A stretch of DNA of 64,000 nucleotides, taken from assembly GCA_963205495.1 (NCBI GenBank), contig CAUJIN010000029.1:39940-103939 (forward strand). Direction: 5' to 3'. Positions 34,881-43,704 of the stretch are shown here, one piece after another. The DNA comes from Pseudomonadota bacterium (GTDB lineage: Bacteria; Pseudomonadota; Gammaproteobacteria; Xanthomonadales; Xanthomonadaceae). A program made the position numbers and the translations under genes. Numbering within the stretch: position 1 is the stretch's first letter; each line of letters starts with the position of its first letter. The notes under the pieces are model-generated. The model worked only from the letters and a program-made list of their open reading frames with translations. It made no database searches and was not told the DNA's origin.

Positions 34881-35674
34881 TGCAGAAATTCCTGACCGTC
34901 GCGGCCCTTCTTCTGGGGCTGACCCTCGCCACTGCCGCGCACGGCTGGACCGCCTTCGGCCATCGTCTGGTGGCGCAGCTGGCCTACGACCGGCTGTCGC
35001 CCGCGACCCGGGCGCAGGTGGACGCGCTGCTGGCACTGGAGCCGGGAGCGGATATCCGCAACATCGCCTCCTGGGCCGACGAGATCCGCAAGCAGCCCGG
35101 CTTCGAGGCCACCGGAACGCTGCACTACGTCAATTTCCCCTACCGCAGCTGCGCCTATGAACCGGCGCGCGACTGCCCGGACGGAGCCTGCGTGGTCGCG
35201 GCGCTGGATCGATATTCCACCGCGCTGGGCGACCGCACGCTGCCCGGCGAGAAGCGGCTGGAGGCGCTCAAGTTCGTGGTGCACTTTGCCGGCGACATCC
35301 ACCAGCCCATGCACGCCGGAAATCGCGACGACCGCGGCGGCAACCGCTTCCAGGTGAACGTGAACGGGCAGGGCAGCAACCTGCACGCGGTGTGGGACTA
35401 CGACCTCCTCAAGAGCGCCGGGCTGGATTTATCCGGCTACCGCGACCGGCTCGCCTCGCGGGTGGCCGCGAGCGCCACCGAACCGATGGCGTTCCGCGAC
35501 TGGGCGCTGGAGTCGTGCCGGCTGCTCGATGCCGACGGGGTCTACCCCAGGCGCCCGGGGAAACTGCCGAAAGGCTACCTCGACGCGCACCGCCCGCAGG
35601 CCGAGGCCCGCGTCGCGCAGGCGGCGGCGCGGCTTGCGGCGCTGCTGGAGCAGCGGCTCGGGCGATCGGAATGA
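34877..35674 (+). CDS. S1/P1-family secreted nuclease
   Basis: Zinc-dependent nuclease that cuts single-stranded nucleic acid to 5'-nucleotides. 265 residues: signal peptide ending ...AAHG, so the mature protein begins WTAFGHR, putting the N-terminal Trp and His of the tri-zinc site in place. Other zinc ligands are in ASWADEIR, LHYVNFP, FVVHFAGDIHQPMHAG (H-x3-D-x-H) and NLHAVWDYDLL. The ATG overlaps the allA stop, so it is the fifth gene of the ureide operon, an unusual but sensible partner for purine scavenging. Confidence 0.93.
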   Translation: MMQKFLTVAALLLGLTLATAAHGWTAFGHRLVAQLAYDRLSPATRAQVDALLALEPGADIRNIASWADEIRKQPGFEATGTLHYVNFPYRSCAYEPARDCPDGACVVAALDRYSTALGDRTLPGEKRLEALKFVVHFAGDIHQPMHAGNRDDRGGNRFQVNVNGQGSNLHAVWDYDLLKSAGLDLSGYRDRLASRVAASATEPMAFRDWALESCRLLDADGVYPRRPGKLPKGYLDAHRPQAEARVAQAAARLAALLEQRLGRSE

Positions 35675-35755
35675 GCTGCGTGCGAAGGAAGTGTGCCGGG
35701 CAGCTTTCTGCCGCGCACGGCCGCAGGGCGGTTCGGGTGGGCGCAGCAGGTGGCG

Positions 35756-36685
35756 TCAGGCGCGGCGGCGCTGGCGATCCAGCCACACGCCCAGGCCCTG
35801 GGCGTTGAGTTCGATGTCCATGCCGATCAGCTCGCGCACGGCGTCGGGGGCGAGGCCGGAGTGCGCCGCGGCGCGCGGCACGTAGAGCGCATCCAGCATC
35901 GCGACCAGCGCCGCGTGGCGGTCCGCGGCCTCGGCCAGCGGCAGGGCGCCTTCGACCATGGCGTCGATCCACCCGGCCAGCTCGCGCGCGTGGCGCGCGA
36001 CGTCTTCGACCGCGCCGAAGTGGGTGACGAAGACGCGCGCCGGCTCCAGCGCCGCGAGGCGCGCGATGGAGGTCTTGAGCGCTTCGGGATCGAACTGCAC
36101 CGGCGTGGTGGTGGGGAACACGAAGGCGCCGGCGGCCGAATCCAGCTCGCGGTAGGAGATGCCGAAGGTGTCGCCGGAAAAGACGCTGCGGCTGGCCTCG
36201 TCCCACACGCACAGATGGTGCAGGGCGTGGCCGGGGGTGTCGATGCACGCGAGCCTGCGGCCGGCAAGGTCCACGACGTGGCCGTCGCGCGCGAGATCCA
36301 CGCGGTGCTCGGGAATCGGCACGATGCTGCCGTAGCTGCGCGCCATTTCCTCTTCGCCGTAGACCGCGGTGGCACCGGCGATGAGCCGCGCCGGATCGAC
36401 CATGTGCGGCGCGCCGCGCGGGTGGACCACGGCGCGGGCATTCGGCAGCTGCTGGAGCAGGGCGCCGGCGCCGCCGGCGTGGTCCAGATGGACGTGGGTG
36501 AGGATCAGCCAGTCCACGTCGGCCGGCGCGAGGCCTGCGGCTTCCAGCCCGCGCAGCAGCGCAGGCACCGAGTGCGAGGTGCCGCAGTCGATGAAGGCGG
36601 CGCGGCCGTTCTCGACGATCAGGTAGGCGGCGTCGAAGCGCGCGCGGTGGAAGCCGGTGTCGAGGACGTGGATGCCGTGGTCCAT
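35756..36685 (-). CDS. metallo-beta-lactamase-fold hydrolase
   Basis: 309 residues with the full MBL set: THVHLDHAGG (H-x-H-x-D-H), the CIDTPGHALHH and FSGDTFG blocks, and VTHFGAVEDV. Substrate unknown; the family includes glyoxalase II-like and lactonase-like enzymes. The C-terminal ~100 residues are helical and family-specific. Third gene of the trpS - small membrane protein - MBL run on the minus strand. Confidence 0.9.
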   Translation of the reverse strand: MDHGIHVLDTGFHRARFDAAYLIVENGRAAFIDCGTSHSVPALLRGLEAAGLAPADVDWLILTHVHLDHAGGAGALLQQLPNARAVVHPRGAPHMVDPARLIAGATAVYGEEEMARSYGSIVPIPEHRVDLARDGHVVDLAGRRLACIDTPGHALHHLCVWDEASRSVFSGDTFGISYRELDSAAGAFVFPTTTPVQFDPEALKTSIARLAALEPARVFVTHFGAVEDVARHARELAGWIDAMVEGALPLAEAADRHAALVAMLDALYVPRAAAHSGLAPDAVRELIGMDIELNAQGLGVWLDRQRRRA

Positions 36686-36708
36686 GGTTCGCGTTTCCTG
36701 CGGTTGGC

Positions 36709-37002
36709 TCAGGCGCGCCGGAACAGCCGCGCGCGCAGCGGCAGCGCGATGGCGCCGACGAGGACGAAGGCGCCGTAGGCCATCAGCGCCGCCAGTACCT
36801 GCTTCCAGATCGCTCCTGCGTCCGGGCCGGAGTGCCGGTAGCCCCAGAGCATGGCGAAGATGCTCAGCACCAGCGAGAGCGCGAGCACGAAGAGGTCGAA
36901 GACGCGCCGCCGCCCGCCCGCGGTTTCGCGCGGAAACAGCAGGAACAGCGCGCCCATGACGAAGAAGGTGGGAAGGAACAGGATCAGGCTGAGGAACTGC
37001 AC
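36709..37002 (-). CDS. small three-helix membrane protein
   Basis: 97 residues from a GTG preceded by GGAGG at 5 bases. Three hydrophobic segments (about 3-22, 34-54, 69-88) with a positively charged loop between the first two (RETAGGRRR). No family recognised. It lies 17 bp after trpS and 23 bp before the MBL gene, so it is probably co-transcribed. Confidence 0.7.
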   Translation of the reverse strand: MQFLSLILFLPTFFVMGALFLLFPRETAGGRRRVFDLFVLALSLVLSIFAMLWGYRHSGPDAGAIWKQVLAALMAYGAFVLVGAIALPLRARLFRRA

Positions 37003-37019
37003 GCTAGCCTCCGGGGCGG

Positions 37020-38327
37020 TCAGGCTTCGGAAAAACGCGCGAGCGCGGCGGCGAGTTCGGCGGCGCTGACGTTCTCGCCCGGGACTTCGCCTTCGGCGAG
37101 CGCGCCGTTCGGATCGGCCTTGAGCGCAGCCACGCGCTGGCCGGCGTCGCGCGGCGAGGCGTGGCCCGGGCTTTGCAGCAGCAGGCGGCCATCGGCATCG
37201 ATCAGCTTGAAGTAGAACTTCCCGTCGGCCTCGCGGTACTGCTTGAAGACGGGCGGCTTCGCGGCTTCGCCGGTGTCGACGTCCTGCCGTTTCACGGCGC
37301 AGGCCAGGCGCTGGAAAGAGCGCAGGCCCACCGCCTCGCGCAGTTCCTCCAGCAGCGGCGCGGCGTGGGCGCGGGCCTTTTGCGCGCCGGCCTGGAGGAT
37401 GTCCTCGATCTCGGCGGGACGCGCGATCAGGGCCTCGTAGCGTTCGCGCAGCGGCGCGACCTGCGCGTCGATGGTCTGGAACAGCCGCGCCTTGGCCTCG
37501 CCCCAGGAAAGTCCTGCACTCAGCGCGGCGCGGTAGGTCACGGTGTCTTCGGCGTCGGCGAAGGCCTGGTAGAGCGTGGCCAGCGCGTTGGAATCGGGAT
37601 CCTTCGGCTCGCCCGGCGCGCGCGAGTCGGTGACGATGCGCGCGATGCTGTCCTTGAGCAGTTTCGCGCCGCCCTCGAACAGCGGGATGGTGTTGTCGTA
37701 GCTCTTGGACATCTTGCGCCCGTCCAGACCGGGCAGGGTGGCGACCTGTTCCTCGACCTGCGCCTCGGGCAGCACGAAGAACTCGCGCCCGCCGCCGAAC
37801 AGGTGGTTGAAGCGCGCCGCCACATCGCGCGCCATCTCGATGTGCTGCACCTGGTCGCGCCCCACCGGCACCTTGTGCGCGTTGAAGATCAGGATGTCGG
37901 CGGCCATCAGGATCGGGTAGCTGTACAGGCCCATGGTGATGCCCGAATCCGGGTCTTCTCCTGCGGCCACATTGGCATCCACCGAGGCCTTGTAGGCGTG
38001 CGCTCGGTTCATCAGTCCCTTGGCGGTGACGCAGGTCAGAAGCCAGGTCAGCTCGGGAATCTGCGGGATGTCGGACTGGCGGTAGAAGGTGGTCCGCTCC
38101 GGATCCAGCCCCGCGGCCAGCCAGGTCGCCGCGATTTCCAGCCGCGAACGCTCGATCCGCGCCGGATCGTCGCACTTGATCAGGGCGTGGTAGTCGGCGA
38201 GGAAGTAGAAGGCGTCCACGTCCGGGCCGAGGCTTGCGGCCACGGCGGGGCGGATCGCGCCGACGTAGTTGCCAAGGTGCGGGGTGCCGGTGGTGGTGAT
38301 GCCGGTCAGGACGCGGGTCTTGCTCAT
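37020..38327 (-). CDS. trpS: tryptophanyl-tRNA synthetase with C-terminal DUF1508-like domain
   Basis: Charges tRNA-Trp. Class I synthetase core (about 1-335) with PHLGNYVG (HIGH equivalent), the [13 protein letters not shown] block and KMSKS. The protein is 435 residues, about 100 longer than usual: residues ~355-400 read [20 protein letters not shown] and [11 protein letters not shown], matching the YegP/DUF1508 fold, then a short helical end. This extension occurs in Xanthomonadales TrpS from memory, but its purpose is not established. Start at MSKTRVLTG. Confidence 0.95.
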   Translation of the reverse strand: MSKTRVLTGITTTGTPHLGNYVGAIRPAVAASLGPDVDAFYFLADYHALIKCDDPARIERSRLEIAATWLAAGLDPERTTFYRQSDIPQIPELTWLLTCVTAKGLMNRAHAYKASVDANVAAGEDPDSGITMGLYSYPILMAADILIFNAHKVPVGRDQVQHIEMARDVAARFNHLFGGGREFFVLPEAQVEEQVATLPGLDGRKMSKSYDNTIPLFEGGAKLLKDSIARIVTDSRAPGEPKDPDSNALATLYQAFADAEDTVTYRAALSAGLSWGEAKARLFQTIDAQVAPLRERYEALIARPAEIEDILQAGAQKARAHAAPLLEELREAVGLRSFQRLACAVKRQDVDTGEAAKPPVFKQYREADGKFYFKLIDADGRLLLQSPGHASPRDAGQRVAALKADPNGALAEGEVPGENVSAAELAAALARFSEA

Positions 38328-38425
38328 GGCCTTGCTGCGCTGAAGTTCGGGAATCGCGCAGTGTAGCAACGCGGCCGCCGTGCGCCGTGTCATGCTGCGC
38401 CCCGGAAGCTGGCAGGGAGCGTGCG

Positions 38426-39856
38426 ATGGCGAAGCGGAGGCGATGGCTGCGCTGGGCAATGGCGCTGGGCGCGCTGTGGCTGGCCAGCGCGCTGTGGCAG
38501 GCGTACAAGCCGCTGCCCGAGGGCGTGGGCCACGCATTTCCGTGGCGCGCGGCGCCCGAGGCGGGCTTTCTCGCCGATCGAACCTTCGTCGATGCCGAAG
38601 GCGCGCGCCACAGCGAGCAGCAGGTCTTCGACGCGGTCTTTTCCATGATCGGGCAGGCGCGGCGGCGGATCGTGCTCGATGCGTTCCTGTTCAACGACTT
38701 CGCCGGCGCGGGCGGCGCGCCGCTGCGGCCCCTGAGCGCCGAGCTGGAGCAGGCGCTGGCGAAGCGCATGGCGCAGGTACCGGCGCTGCGGGTGGCTTTC
38801 ATCACCGATCCGATCAACACCGTCTACGGCTCCTTGCGCTCGCCGCCGCTGGACCGGCTCGAAGCCGCCGGCGCGACGGTCGTCTTCACCGATCTTTCCC
38901 GCCTGAGGGCCTCCAACCCGCTCTGGTCCGGCCCCTGGGCGCTGTGCTGCGAATGGGCCGGGAATTCATCCGGCACCGGCTGGCTGCCCGATCCCTTCGG
39001 CGCCGATCCGATCACGCTGCGCGGCTGGCTGGCCCTGCCCAACTTCCGCGCCAACCACCGCAAGATTCTGGTGGTCGATCGTGGCGAGAGCTGGGAGGCG
39101 CTGGTGACCTCGGCCAACCCGCACGATGCCAGCAGCGCGCACGGCAACGTGGCGCTGCGTTTCTCGGGCGATGCGGCGCTCGACCTCCTCGCCAGCGAGG
39201 CGGCGGTGGCGGCGTTTTCCGGCGCGCGGCTGGCGGACCTTCCCGCACCGGCGCCGGAAGCGCAGGTCGCGGGGCCACGGCTGCGCGTGCTGACCGAATC
39301 GGCGATCCGCGACGCGGTGCTGGAGACGCTGGCGGTGGCGGGCCCGGGCGAGCGCGTGGACCTGGCGATGTTCTATCTCTCGCACCGCGCCGTGGTCGGG
39401 GCGCTGCTTGCGGCCAAGGCGCGCGGGGCGGCGCTGCGGGTGCTGCTCGATCCCAACGAGGACGCCTTCGGGCGCAAGAAGAACGGCGTGCCCAACCGCC
39501 AGGTCGCGGCCGAGCTGGTCGATGCGGGCGTTCCCGTGCGCTGGTGCGATACCCACGGCGAGCAGTGCCACGCCAAGTTCCTGCTGCACCAGGGCGAACA
39601 AGGGTCCGTGCTGCTCCTGGGATCGGCCAACTTCACCCGGCGCAACCTCGACGATCTCAATCTGGAAACCAGCGTGCAGCTCGCCGCCCCGGCCGACCAC
39701 CCCGCGATGCGCGACGCCGCGGACTGGTTCGATGAAGCCTGGTCCAACCCGCCCGGGCGCGGCTTCAGCGTCGAGTACGCGCGTTACGCCGACGATGCTT
39801 TCTCGCGCCGCACCTGGTATCGCATCGGCGAGGCGCTGGGCCTCTCCACCTGGTAG
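38426..39856 (+). CDS. phospholipase D / cardiolipin-synthase-like protein
   Basis: 476 residues with an N-terminal anchor helix ([15 protein letters not shown]) and two PLD half-sites: [12 protein letters not shown] with [14 protein letters not shown], and QCHAKFLLH followed by [18 protein letters not shown]. The second half-site has the H-x-K but the classical D is replaced in the Q-G-E-Q region, so check before assuming activity. Membrane-anchored phospholipid or nucleic-acid phosphodiesterase/transferase; substrate unknown. AGGGAG precedes the chosen ATG; the frame is open 13 codons further. Confidence 0.85.
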   Translation: MAKRRRWLRWAMALGALWLASALWQAYKPLPEGVGHAFPWRAAPEAGFLADRTFVDAEGARHSEQQVFDAVFSMIGQARRRIVLDAFLFNDFAGAGGAPLRPLSAELEQALAKRMAQVPALRVAFITDPINTVYGSLRSPPLDRLEAAGATVVFTDLSRLRASNPLWSGPWALCCEWAGNSSGTGWLPDPFGADPITLRGWLALPNFRANHRKILVVDRGESWEALVTSANPHDASSAHGNVALRFSGDAALDLLASEAAVAAFSGARLADLPAPAPEAQVAGPRLRVLTESAIRDAVLETLAVAGPGERVDLAMFYLSHRAVVGALLAAKARGAALRVLLDPNEDAFGRKKNGVPNRQVAAELVDAGVPVRWCDTHGEQCHAKFLLHQGEQGSVLLLGSANFTRRNLDDLNLETSVQLAAPADHPAMRDAADWFDEAWSNPPGRGFSVEYARYADDAFSRRTWYRIGEALGLSTW

Positions 39857-40447
39857 GACGGGATCGTGTCGCGGGTGACTCCGGAGCCTCGAACGCCGGT
39901 TTGCCCGTGCGACGGAATCGGCCCGGGGATGTGATGGCATCGGACACACGCAGGCGGTCGGTTAGGGAAGGTCTTAACAAGTCGTCATCCCAGCGTAGGC
40001 TGGGATCCATGTTGCTGTTTTGGAATGGGTTCCAGCGTGCGCTGGAACAACGGATAGAGGCTTGTCCAGTACCTGGCGGACCCGGAAACCGCGGCACGAC
40101 TGCCGCGCGCATCGTCTCGCGCCTGTGGGGTGATTTCCGCTGGTATTGACTAACCACCGTGGGGTGAAACCGCAACGAAGCCGCTACTCCATCGCCGCAG
40201 TGAACATGAGCTTTGGTAGCGGTGCGTTCGCCAGATCTTGCGACGACCTCACCCCCTACACGCAGGTTTTCCGCCTGCTGCCATCGTCCGTCAAACGCTG
40301 GGAGCCGCACCGCACCCATTTGGACGACTTCGGCTATCAGTCCGCGCCACACCCTGCATACTGGCGCGAACGCGACTGGCAACCCATCCACCGATTTCAC
40401 AGGGGTTGAATGCCTGCATCCCATGGCGGGATTCCGAGCAGGCGCAT
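39857..40447. other. gene-free boundary of the toxin-antitoxin region
   Basis: 590 bp with no supportable gene. The left part holds a REP-like element (39985-40048). The right part is lower in GC, with a 40146-40409 open frame whose codon use and product match nothing recognised. It marks the switch from core sequence to the AT-richer accessory segment. Confidence 0.6.
39985..40048. repeat. REP-like element with two hairpins
   Basis: ATCCCAGC-GTAG-GCTGGGAT (39987-40006) and GTTCCAGC-GTGC-GCTGGAAC (40029-40048), both perfect 8-bp stems with 4-nt loops. This is the GTCAT-CCC...GGG-ATCCA style of dispersed repeat common in Xanthomonadales. It shares its leading 14 bases (GTCGTCATCCCAGC) with the element at 31607-31620. 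Confidence 0.7.
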
Positions 40448-41734
40448 TCACCTTGCCAGCCGCCGCGCTTGCTCGGTAAACAAGCCGGCACCGAGCGAGC
40501 GAAACAGCCGCCACTCGCCCCCATCCGGTGCACGATCCATGGGTGCGACCTGCCATTGTGCTTCCAGTTGCAGGAAGGCCATGCGCAAACGCTCGATCAT
40601 CCGCCCGGCTTCGCGCTGTGCCGCTGCTGGCGCAATCGCCAATGCACGGGCCAGTTCGGTCAGACGCTCGCGGTTGAGATCGCCGAATCTGCGCAACTCG
40701 CCGTGCGGCAGCGACACCTCGGCGGCGGCCCAATCCGGGCGGTCGAAGCTCGGATGCTGGCGATAGATGGCGGTGCTGAGAAGATCGTAGAACGGTGCCA
40801 GTTCAACGCCGGCCGTGCCGATGAGGAACGAGAGATTTTTCAGGTGTGCATCGCCGTTTCCGATCAGCAGATTGAAGATCGTCCAGCGCAGCAGCGCCAG
40901 CCGGGTGGCCGCCGGCTTCGTGCAGCGCGCGGCTACTTCGCGCAGGGTTTCGGGCGTGCTCAGACGATACTTGTAGCTGCGATCCACGCCCAGCAACTGG
41001 CAGGCGTCAATGGCGGGCAGGCGTTCCACTTGCCCATCAGCACCACGGCGGCGGTCGAAGCGCTGCACCAGGTACACGGGCTGCGGCACGCGATGAAAGG
41101 ACGTCGCTGGCGCGTTCAGCCCGGCCGCCTCGGCCAGCCTCATGCACAGGCTTTCGTTGAAGGCGCTGTGCGGCCAGTGCTCGACCTGCGGATGATCGGG
41201 CTTGAGGATGTGGGTGGACGCGCTGTCGCCACGCGGCTCGAACCACGAATCGCCATCGACCACGATCGCCAGCTTGTGCTGCGCACCAGCCAGCGACATG
41301 CGTTTGGGCGCATCGTGCTGCAACGAGAAGCGCGGCATGGCGGCAATGCGACGCGACAGCACCGCAAACGGCAGCGGCACCAGGCCGGATTCCGGACCCT
41401 CTGCGCCAGGCGGGCGGAGCGTCCACGCACCTGCCGATTCGGCCCCCAATGCGGTGAGCAACCCGAAAGCATCGGCACTGGCCAGCGAAAGCTCGGCGGC
41501 GAGCACATCGCGCGCCGCATCCTCCGGCAGCAGGTTGTCGAAAAACCACTGCACCGGGCGATCGCTTGCGCCATCCACGTGCGGTGACTCCTGGCGCGGA
41601 AGCTGGGGCGAGAGATCGAAGCCTTCCACCTGCCAGGCACGGTCGTACTCGAAAGCCCAGACGCTGCCTTGCTCGTCCAGGCGGCCGATGCGTTGCCGCC
41701 CCAGCCACAGCTCAAGTTGTCGGCCTGTGTTCAT
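40448..41734 (-). CDS. hipA: HipA-type serine/threonine kinase toxin
   Basis: 428 residues of the HipA family; in E. coli HipA phosphorylates GltX and induces persistence. N-terminal small domain (ELWLGRQRIGRLDEQ ...), the G-x-x-x-K lobe GAQHKLAIVVDGD, THILKPDHPQ, and the catalytic block IGNGDAHLKNLSFLI with YDLLSTAIY as the metal-binding site. Full length, so probably active. Its ATG overlaps the hipB stop by 4 bases. Confidence 0.95.
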   Translation of the reverse strand: MNTGRQLELWLGRQRIGRLDEQGSVWAFEYDRAWQVEGFDLSPQLPRQESPHVDGASDRPVQWFFDNLLPEDAARDVLAAELSLASADAFGLLTALGAESAGAWTLRPPGAEGPESGLVPLPFAVLSRRIAAMPRFSLQHDAPKRMSLAGAQHKLAIVVDGDSWFEPRGDSASTHILKPDHPQVEHWPHSAFNESLCMRLAEAAGLNAPATSFHRVPQPVYLVQRFDRRRGADGQVERLPAIDACQLLGVDRSYKYRLSTPETLREVAARCTKPAATRLALLRWTIFNLLIGNGDAHLKNLSFLIGTAGVELAPFYDLLSTAIYRQHPSFDRPDWAAAEVSLPHGELRRFGDLNRERLTELARALAIAPAAAQREAGRMIERLRMAFLQLEAQWQVAPMDRAPDGGEWRLFRSLGAGLFTEQARRLAR

Positions 41735-41961
41735 GCCGCAGCATCATCGGAACCGGGCACCCTGGCGTGCAGCGTGATGCCAAGATCAGCCAGCACGGCG
41801 AAAAGCCGCTGCACCTGCTGCACCTCGCCGCGCTCCAGCTTGCGCAGGAACACGTGGCTGGTGCCCAGCGCTGCGGCAAGATCGTCCTGCCGCAAGCGCT
41901 GCATGCGACGCTGTCCGCGGATCAACTGGCCGAGGGCTTTTTCGTTGGGGAGGGTGGTCAT
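41731..41961 (-). CDS. hipB: HipB-type Xre antitoxin
   Basis: 76 residues, helix-turn-helix with RRMQRLRQDDLAAALGTSHV followed by FLRKLERGEVQ, the typical HipB antitoxin and autorepressor. An ATG twelve codons earlier (41997) is possible, but the shorter start leaves the first operator palindrome (41972) in the 5' untranslated region, which is more natural. No clear Shine-Dalgarno at either start. Coupled to hipA. Confidence 0.9.
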   Translation of the reverse strand: MTTLPNEKALGQLIRGQRRMQRLRQDDLAAALGTSHVFLRKLERGEVQQVQRLFAVLADLGITLHARVPGSDDAAA

Positions 41962-41971
41962 GGCCGGGTAA

Positions 41972-41987
41972 CGAATGATTTTGTTCG
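41972..41987. promoter_or_regulatory. candidate HipB operator 1
   Basis: CGAA-N8-TTCG palindrome, 11 bp before the hipB start. First of three copies spaced exactly 50 bp. Confidence 0.65.
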
Positions 41988-42021
41988 ATTGTTGCATGAA
42001 GGAGAGCGCATGTCGATGAAT

Positions 42022-42037
42022 CGAACGGAATCGTTTG
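42022..42037. promoter_or_regulatory. candidate HipB operator 2
   Basis: CGAA-N8-TTTG, one arm mismatch, 50 bp from operators 1 and 3; the spacer (CGGAATCG) resembles that of copy 3 (TGGAATTG). Confidence 0.6.
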
Positions 42038-42071
42038 ATTTGTGATGAAAGACATCGTTGAATCAGCGATT

Positions 42072-42087
42072 CGAATGGAATTGTTCG
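42072..42087. promoter_or_regulatory. candidate HipB operator 3
   Basis: CGAA-N8-TTCG, perfect arms within TTCGAATGGAATTGTTCGAT. Arm-8-arm layout matches the E. coli hip operator (arms separated by 8 bp), with different arm sequence. Confidence 0.65.
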
Positions 42088-42233
42088 ATTATCTGAAAGC
42101 GAGCGAAGAACCTGCGCCCATCCGCTCATAACCTCCAATGCCCATCCTGGCAGCACATCGCGGCGCAACCCGGCAGCGCTTCGCTTGTCCCCCACGCACA
42201 CCACTCTGGAGCAACCAGATCCCCTTCCAGAAA

Positions 42234-42878
42234 TCAACGCTTGACGATGTACCCCAGCCGCCACGCAGCATCGTCCATTTCATTGGCTATCAAGGGGTCG
42301 CCCAACATCCTCAAACTGGCTGGCCTGTCAGGAAAGGGGTGCTTCGCCAATGCACGCTCGTTCAGGGCGAAAGACTCGGCGTTTCCATTCATGAAACTGC
42401 AGTAGGCGATGCCGTCCAATTCAGGCCAGGCCGCGTACAGCACTTGTGCCCATTGCCGGGTACGCCCTCGATTGCCGGAATGGATGGCGGTAGAGGCTCC
42501 CATGCGCGTCACGAATGCTCCTGTCAGATCGAGGAGCTGCAAGATGGCCGTGTTCTGCCACACCGCCAGATACGGCAGCCTCAATGTCACATCCACCACG
42601 CGGGTTTGCTGGAACACTTCGGCAATGCAGGTTCGATAGTCGGCTGCGGCATAGAGGATGCCGCGCTGTTGCTGGTGTGGCTGGCCGTTTTCATCAGGCA
42701 GGTGATGATCAAAGCGCCCAGCGCCCGGTCCCCAATGTCGCAGTTGGCTCCATGCCGAAGGGTGATCTCCGCCGGCAAATCCGATTCGAGCCAGCCACAT
42801 TCCAGGTTTCAGCAGCCGCACGGGCGCAGACAGCTTGCCCAACCGTCCGTCGGAGGGTGGTGATGGCAGCTTTGCCAC
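42234..42878 (-). CDS. RES-domain toxin
   Basis: RES toxins degrade or phosphorolyse NAD+ and arrest growth. 214 residues from a GTG that shares one base with the upstream stop (TAGTG). Features: LSAPVRLLKPGMWLARIGF, SQLRHWGPGAGRFDHH, the AAADYRTCIAEVFQQTR block and GRTRQWAQVLYAAWPELDGIAY. These correspond to the R...GRFD...Y.A....A..E core of RES proteins with the conserved Arg, Tyr and Glu. Directly coupled to its antitoxin. Confidence 0.85.
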   Translation of the reverse strand: MAKLPSPPSDGRLGKLSAPVRLLKPGMWLARIGFAGGDHPSAWSQLRHWGPGAGRFDHHLPDENGQPHQQQRGILYAAADYRTCIAEVFQQTRVVDVTLRLPYLAVWQNTAILQLLDLTGAFVTRMGASTAIHSGNRGRTRQWAQVLYAAWPELDGIAYCSFMNGNAESFALNERALAKHPFPDRPASLRMLGDPLIANEMDDAAWRLGYIVKR

Positions 42879-43471
42879 TACAGGCTTTCCGCCAGTGCCA
42901 GCACCGCCGCGACATCGCCGGTTCGCAGAAGCCATTCGCGTGGTGATACCGGCACGGCGTCCGGTTCGATTTCCAGATCCGGCGTCGGGGACAGAAACCA
43001 CATCGCGAACGCGACCTGCGACAGCATCGAGGTGGCGGACAACACCTTGGACAAGCCGGGAACTTCAACCTTGCCCTGGAACTGGAAGCGCGGCACTCGC
43101 CGTTCTCCGTTGAGCTCAATCGACAGCAGCGACTGCTCTCGGATGCGCTGGCGGATTCGGCTGGGATCCAGCCCCAGCTTTGCGGCCAGTTCCATCGAGG
43201 TGTCGGCGTTGTTGAACAGATCCAGATACGTTGTCGCATATCGCGCGCGAGACTTTGCCGCATTCGCCCGCGTCTTGGCTGTTGGCTTCAACCCAACGTG
43301 TGCCAGTGCGCTGGCTTCGGCTTCCGGCAAGGTGGCGGCGATGGGATGGATCTGGGGCAACAGTGAATGGATGCCAGCCTCGATGAACACCTGCTCAGCC
43401 AGGCGCAAGCGATCCATTTCGGAAAGTGCCCTCAGCGCACGGTCGGCGCTGATCGGCATGCCTGCGCTCAT
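42878..43471 (-). CDS. antitoxin partner of the RES toxin (DNA-binding)
   Basis: 197 residues. Middle HTH-like segment (TSMELAAKLGLDPSRIRQRI then REQSLLSIELNGERRVPRFQF) and a C-terminal PREWLLRTGDVAAVLALAESL, the style of MbcA/Xre-type antitoxins that bind RES toxins. The exact family was not confirmed. ATG at 43471 is preceded by GGGAG at 9 bases inside a palindrome; a TTG three codons earlier is the other option. Confidence 0.8.
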   Translation of the reverse strand: MSAGMPISADRALRALSEMDRLRLAEQVFIEAGIHSLLPQIHPIAATLPEAEASALAHVGLKPTAKTRANAAKSRARYATTYLDLFNNADTSMELAAKLGLDPSRIRQRIREQSLLSIELNGERRVPRFQFQGKVEVPGLSKVLSATSMLSQVAFAMWFLSPTPDLEIEPDAVPVSPREWLLRTGDVAAVLALAESL

Positions 43472-43476
43472 TACTG

Positions 43477-43497
43477 TCAACTCCCGTTGTTAGTTGA
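43477..43497. promoter_or_regulatory. candidate antitoxin operator over the RBS
   Basis: TCAACT-N9-AGTTGA, perfect 6-bp arms, covering the Shine-Dalgarno of the RES antitoxin gene, as expected for autorepression. Confidence 0.5.
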
Positions 43498-43502
43498 TGG
43501 TA

Positions 43503-43531
43503 ATCATGCGCCTGGCAAAGGTCGATTTCAA
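43503..43531 (-). promoter_or_regulatory. candidate promoter of the RES toxin-antitoxin operon
   Basis: Minus strand TTGAAA, 17-bp spacer, CATGAT, about 35 bp before the antitoxin ATG and next to the palindrome. Confidence 0.4.
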
Positions 43532-43704
43532 GCCATCAAGCGGCCTGTGTATGCTTGGCCCCTGACGGATCGTTCGGCCTCGGCGTGCCACCCCCGGATT
43601 CCTGCGCTATTCCTTGCATAGCGGGGTCTTGTACGACTTGGCGATACAGGGGGTTTTCCGCACATGAGCCTTGCATGGCTTGACGACAACGGCAGGGGAA
43701 CGGT

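Noticed and set aside
40146..40409. Possible small gene between the PLD protein and hipA
   Set aside because: 87 codons with no RBS, no recognisable motif and overlapping unrelated open frames; more likely degenerate intergenic DNA.
39857..43700. Search for an integrase, transposase or tRNA attachment site bordering the toxin-antitoxin island
   Set aside because: No recombinase gene, terminal inverted repeats or tRNA sequence could be found; only REP-like palindromes.
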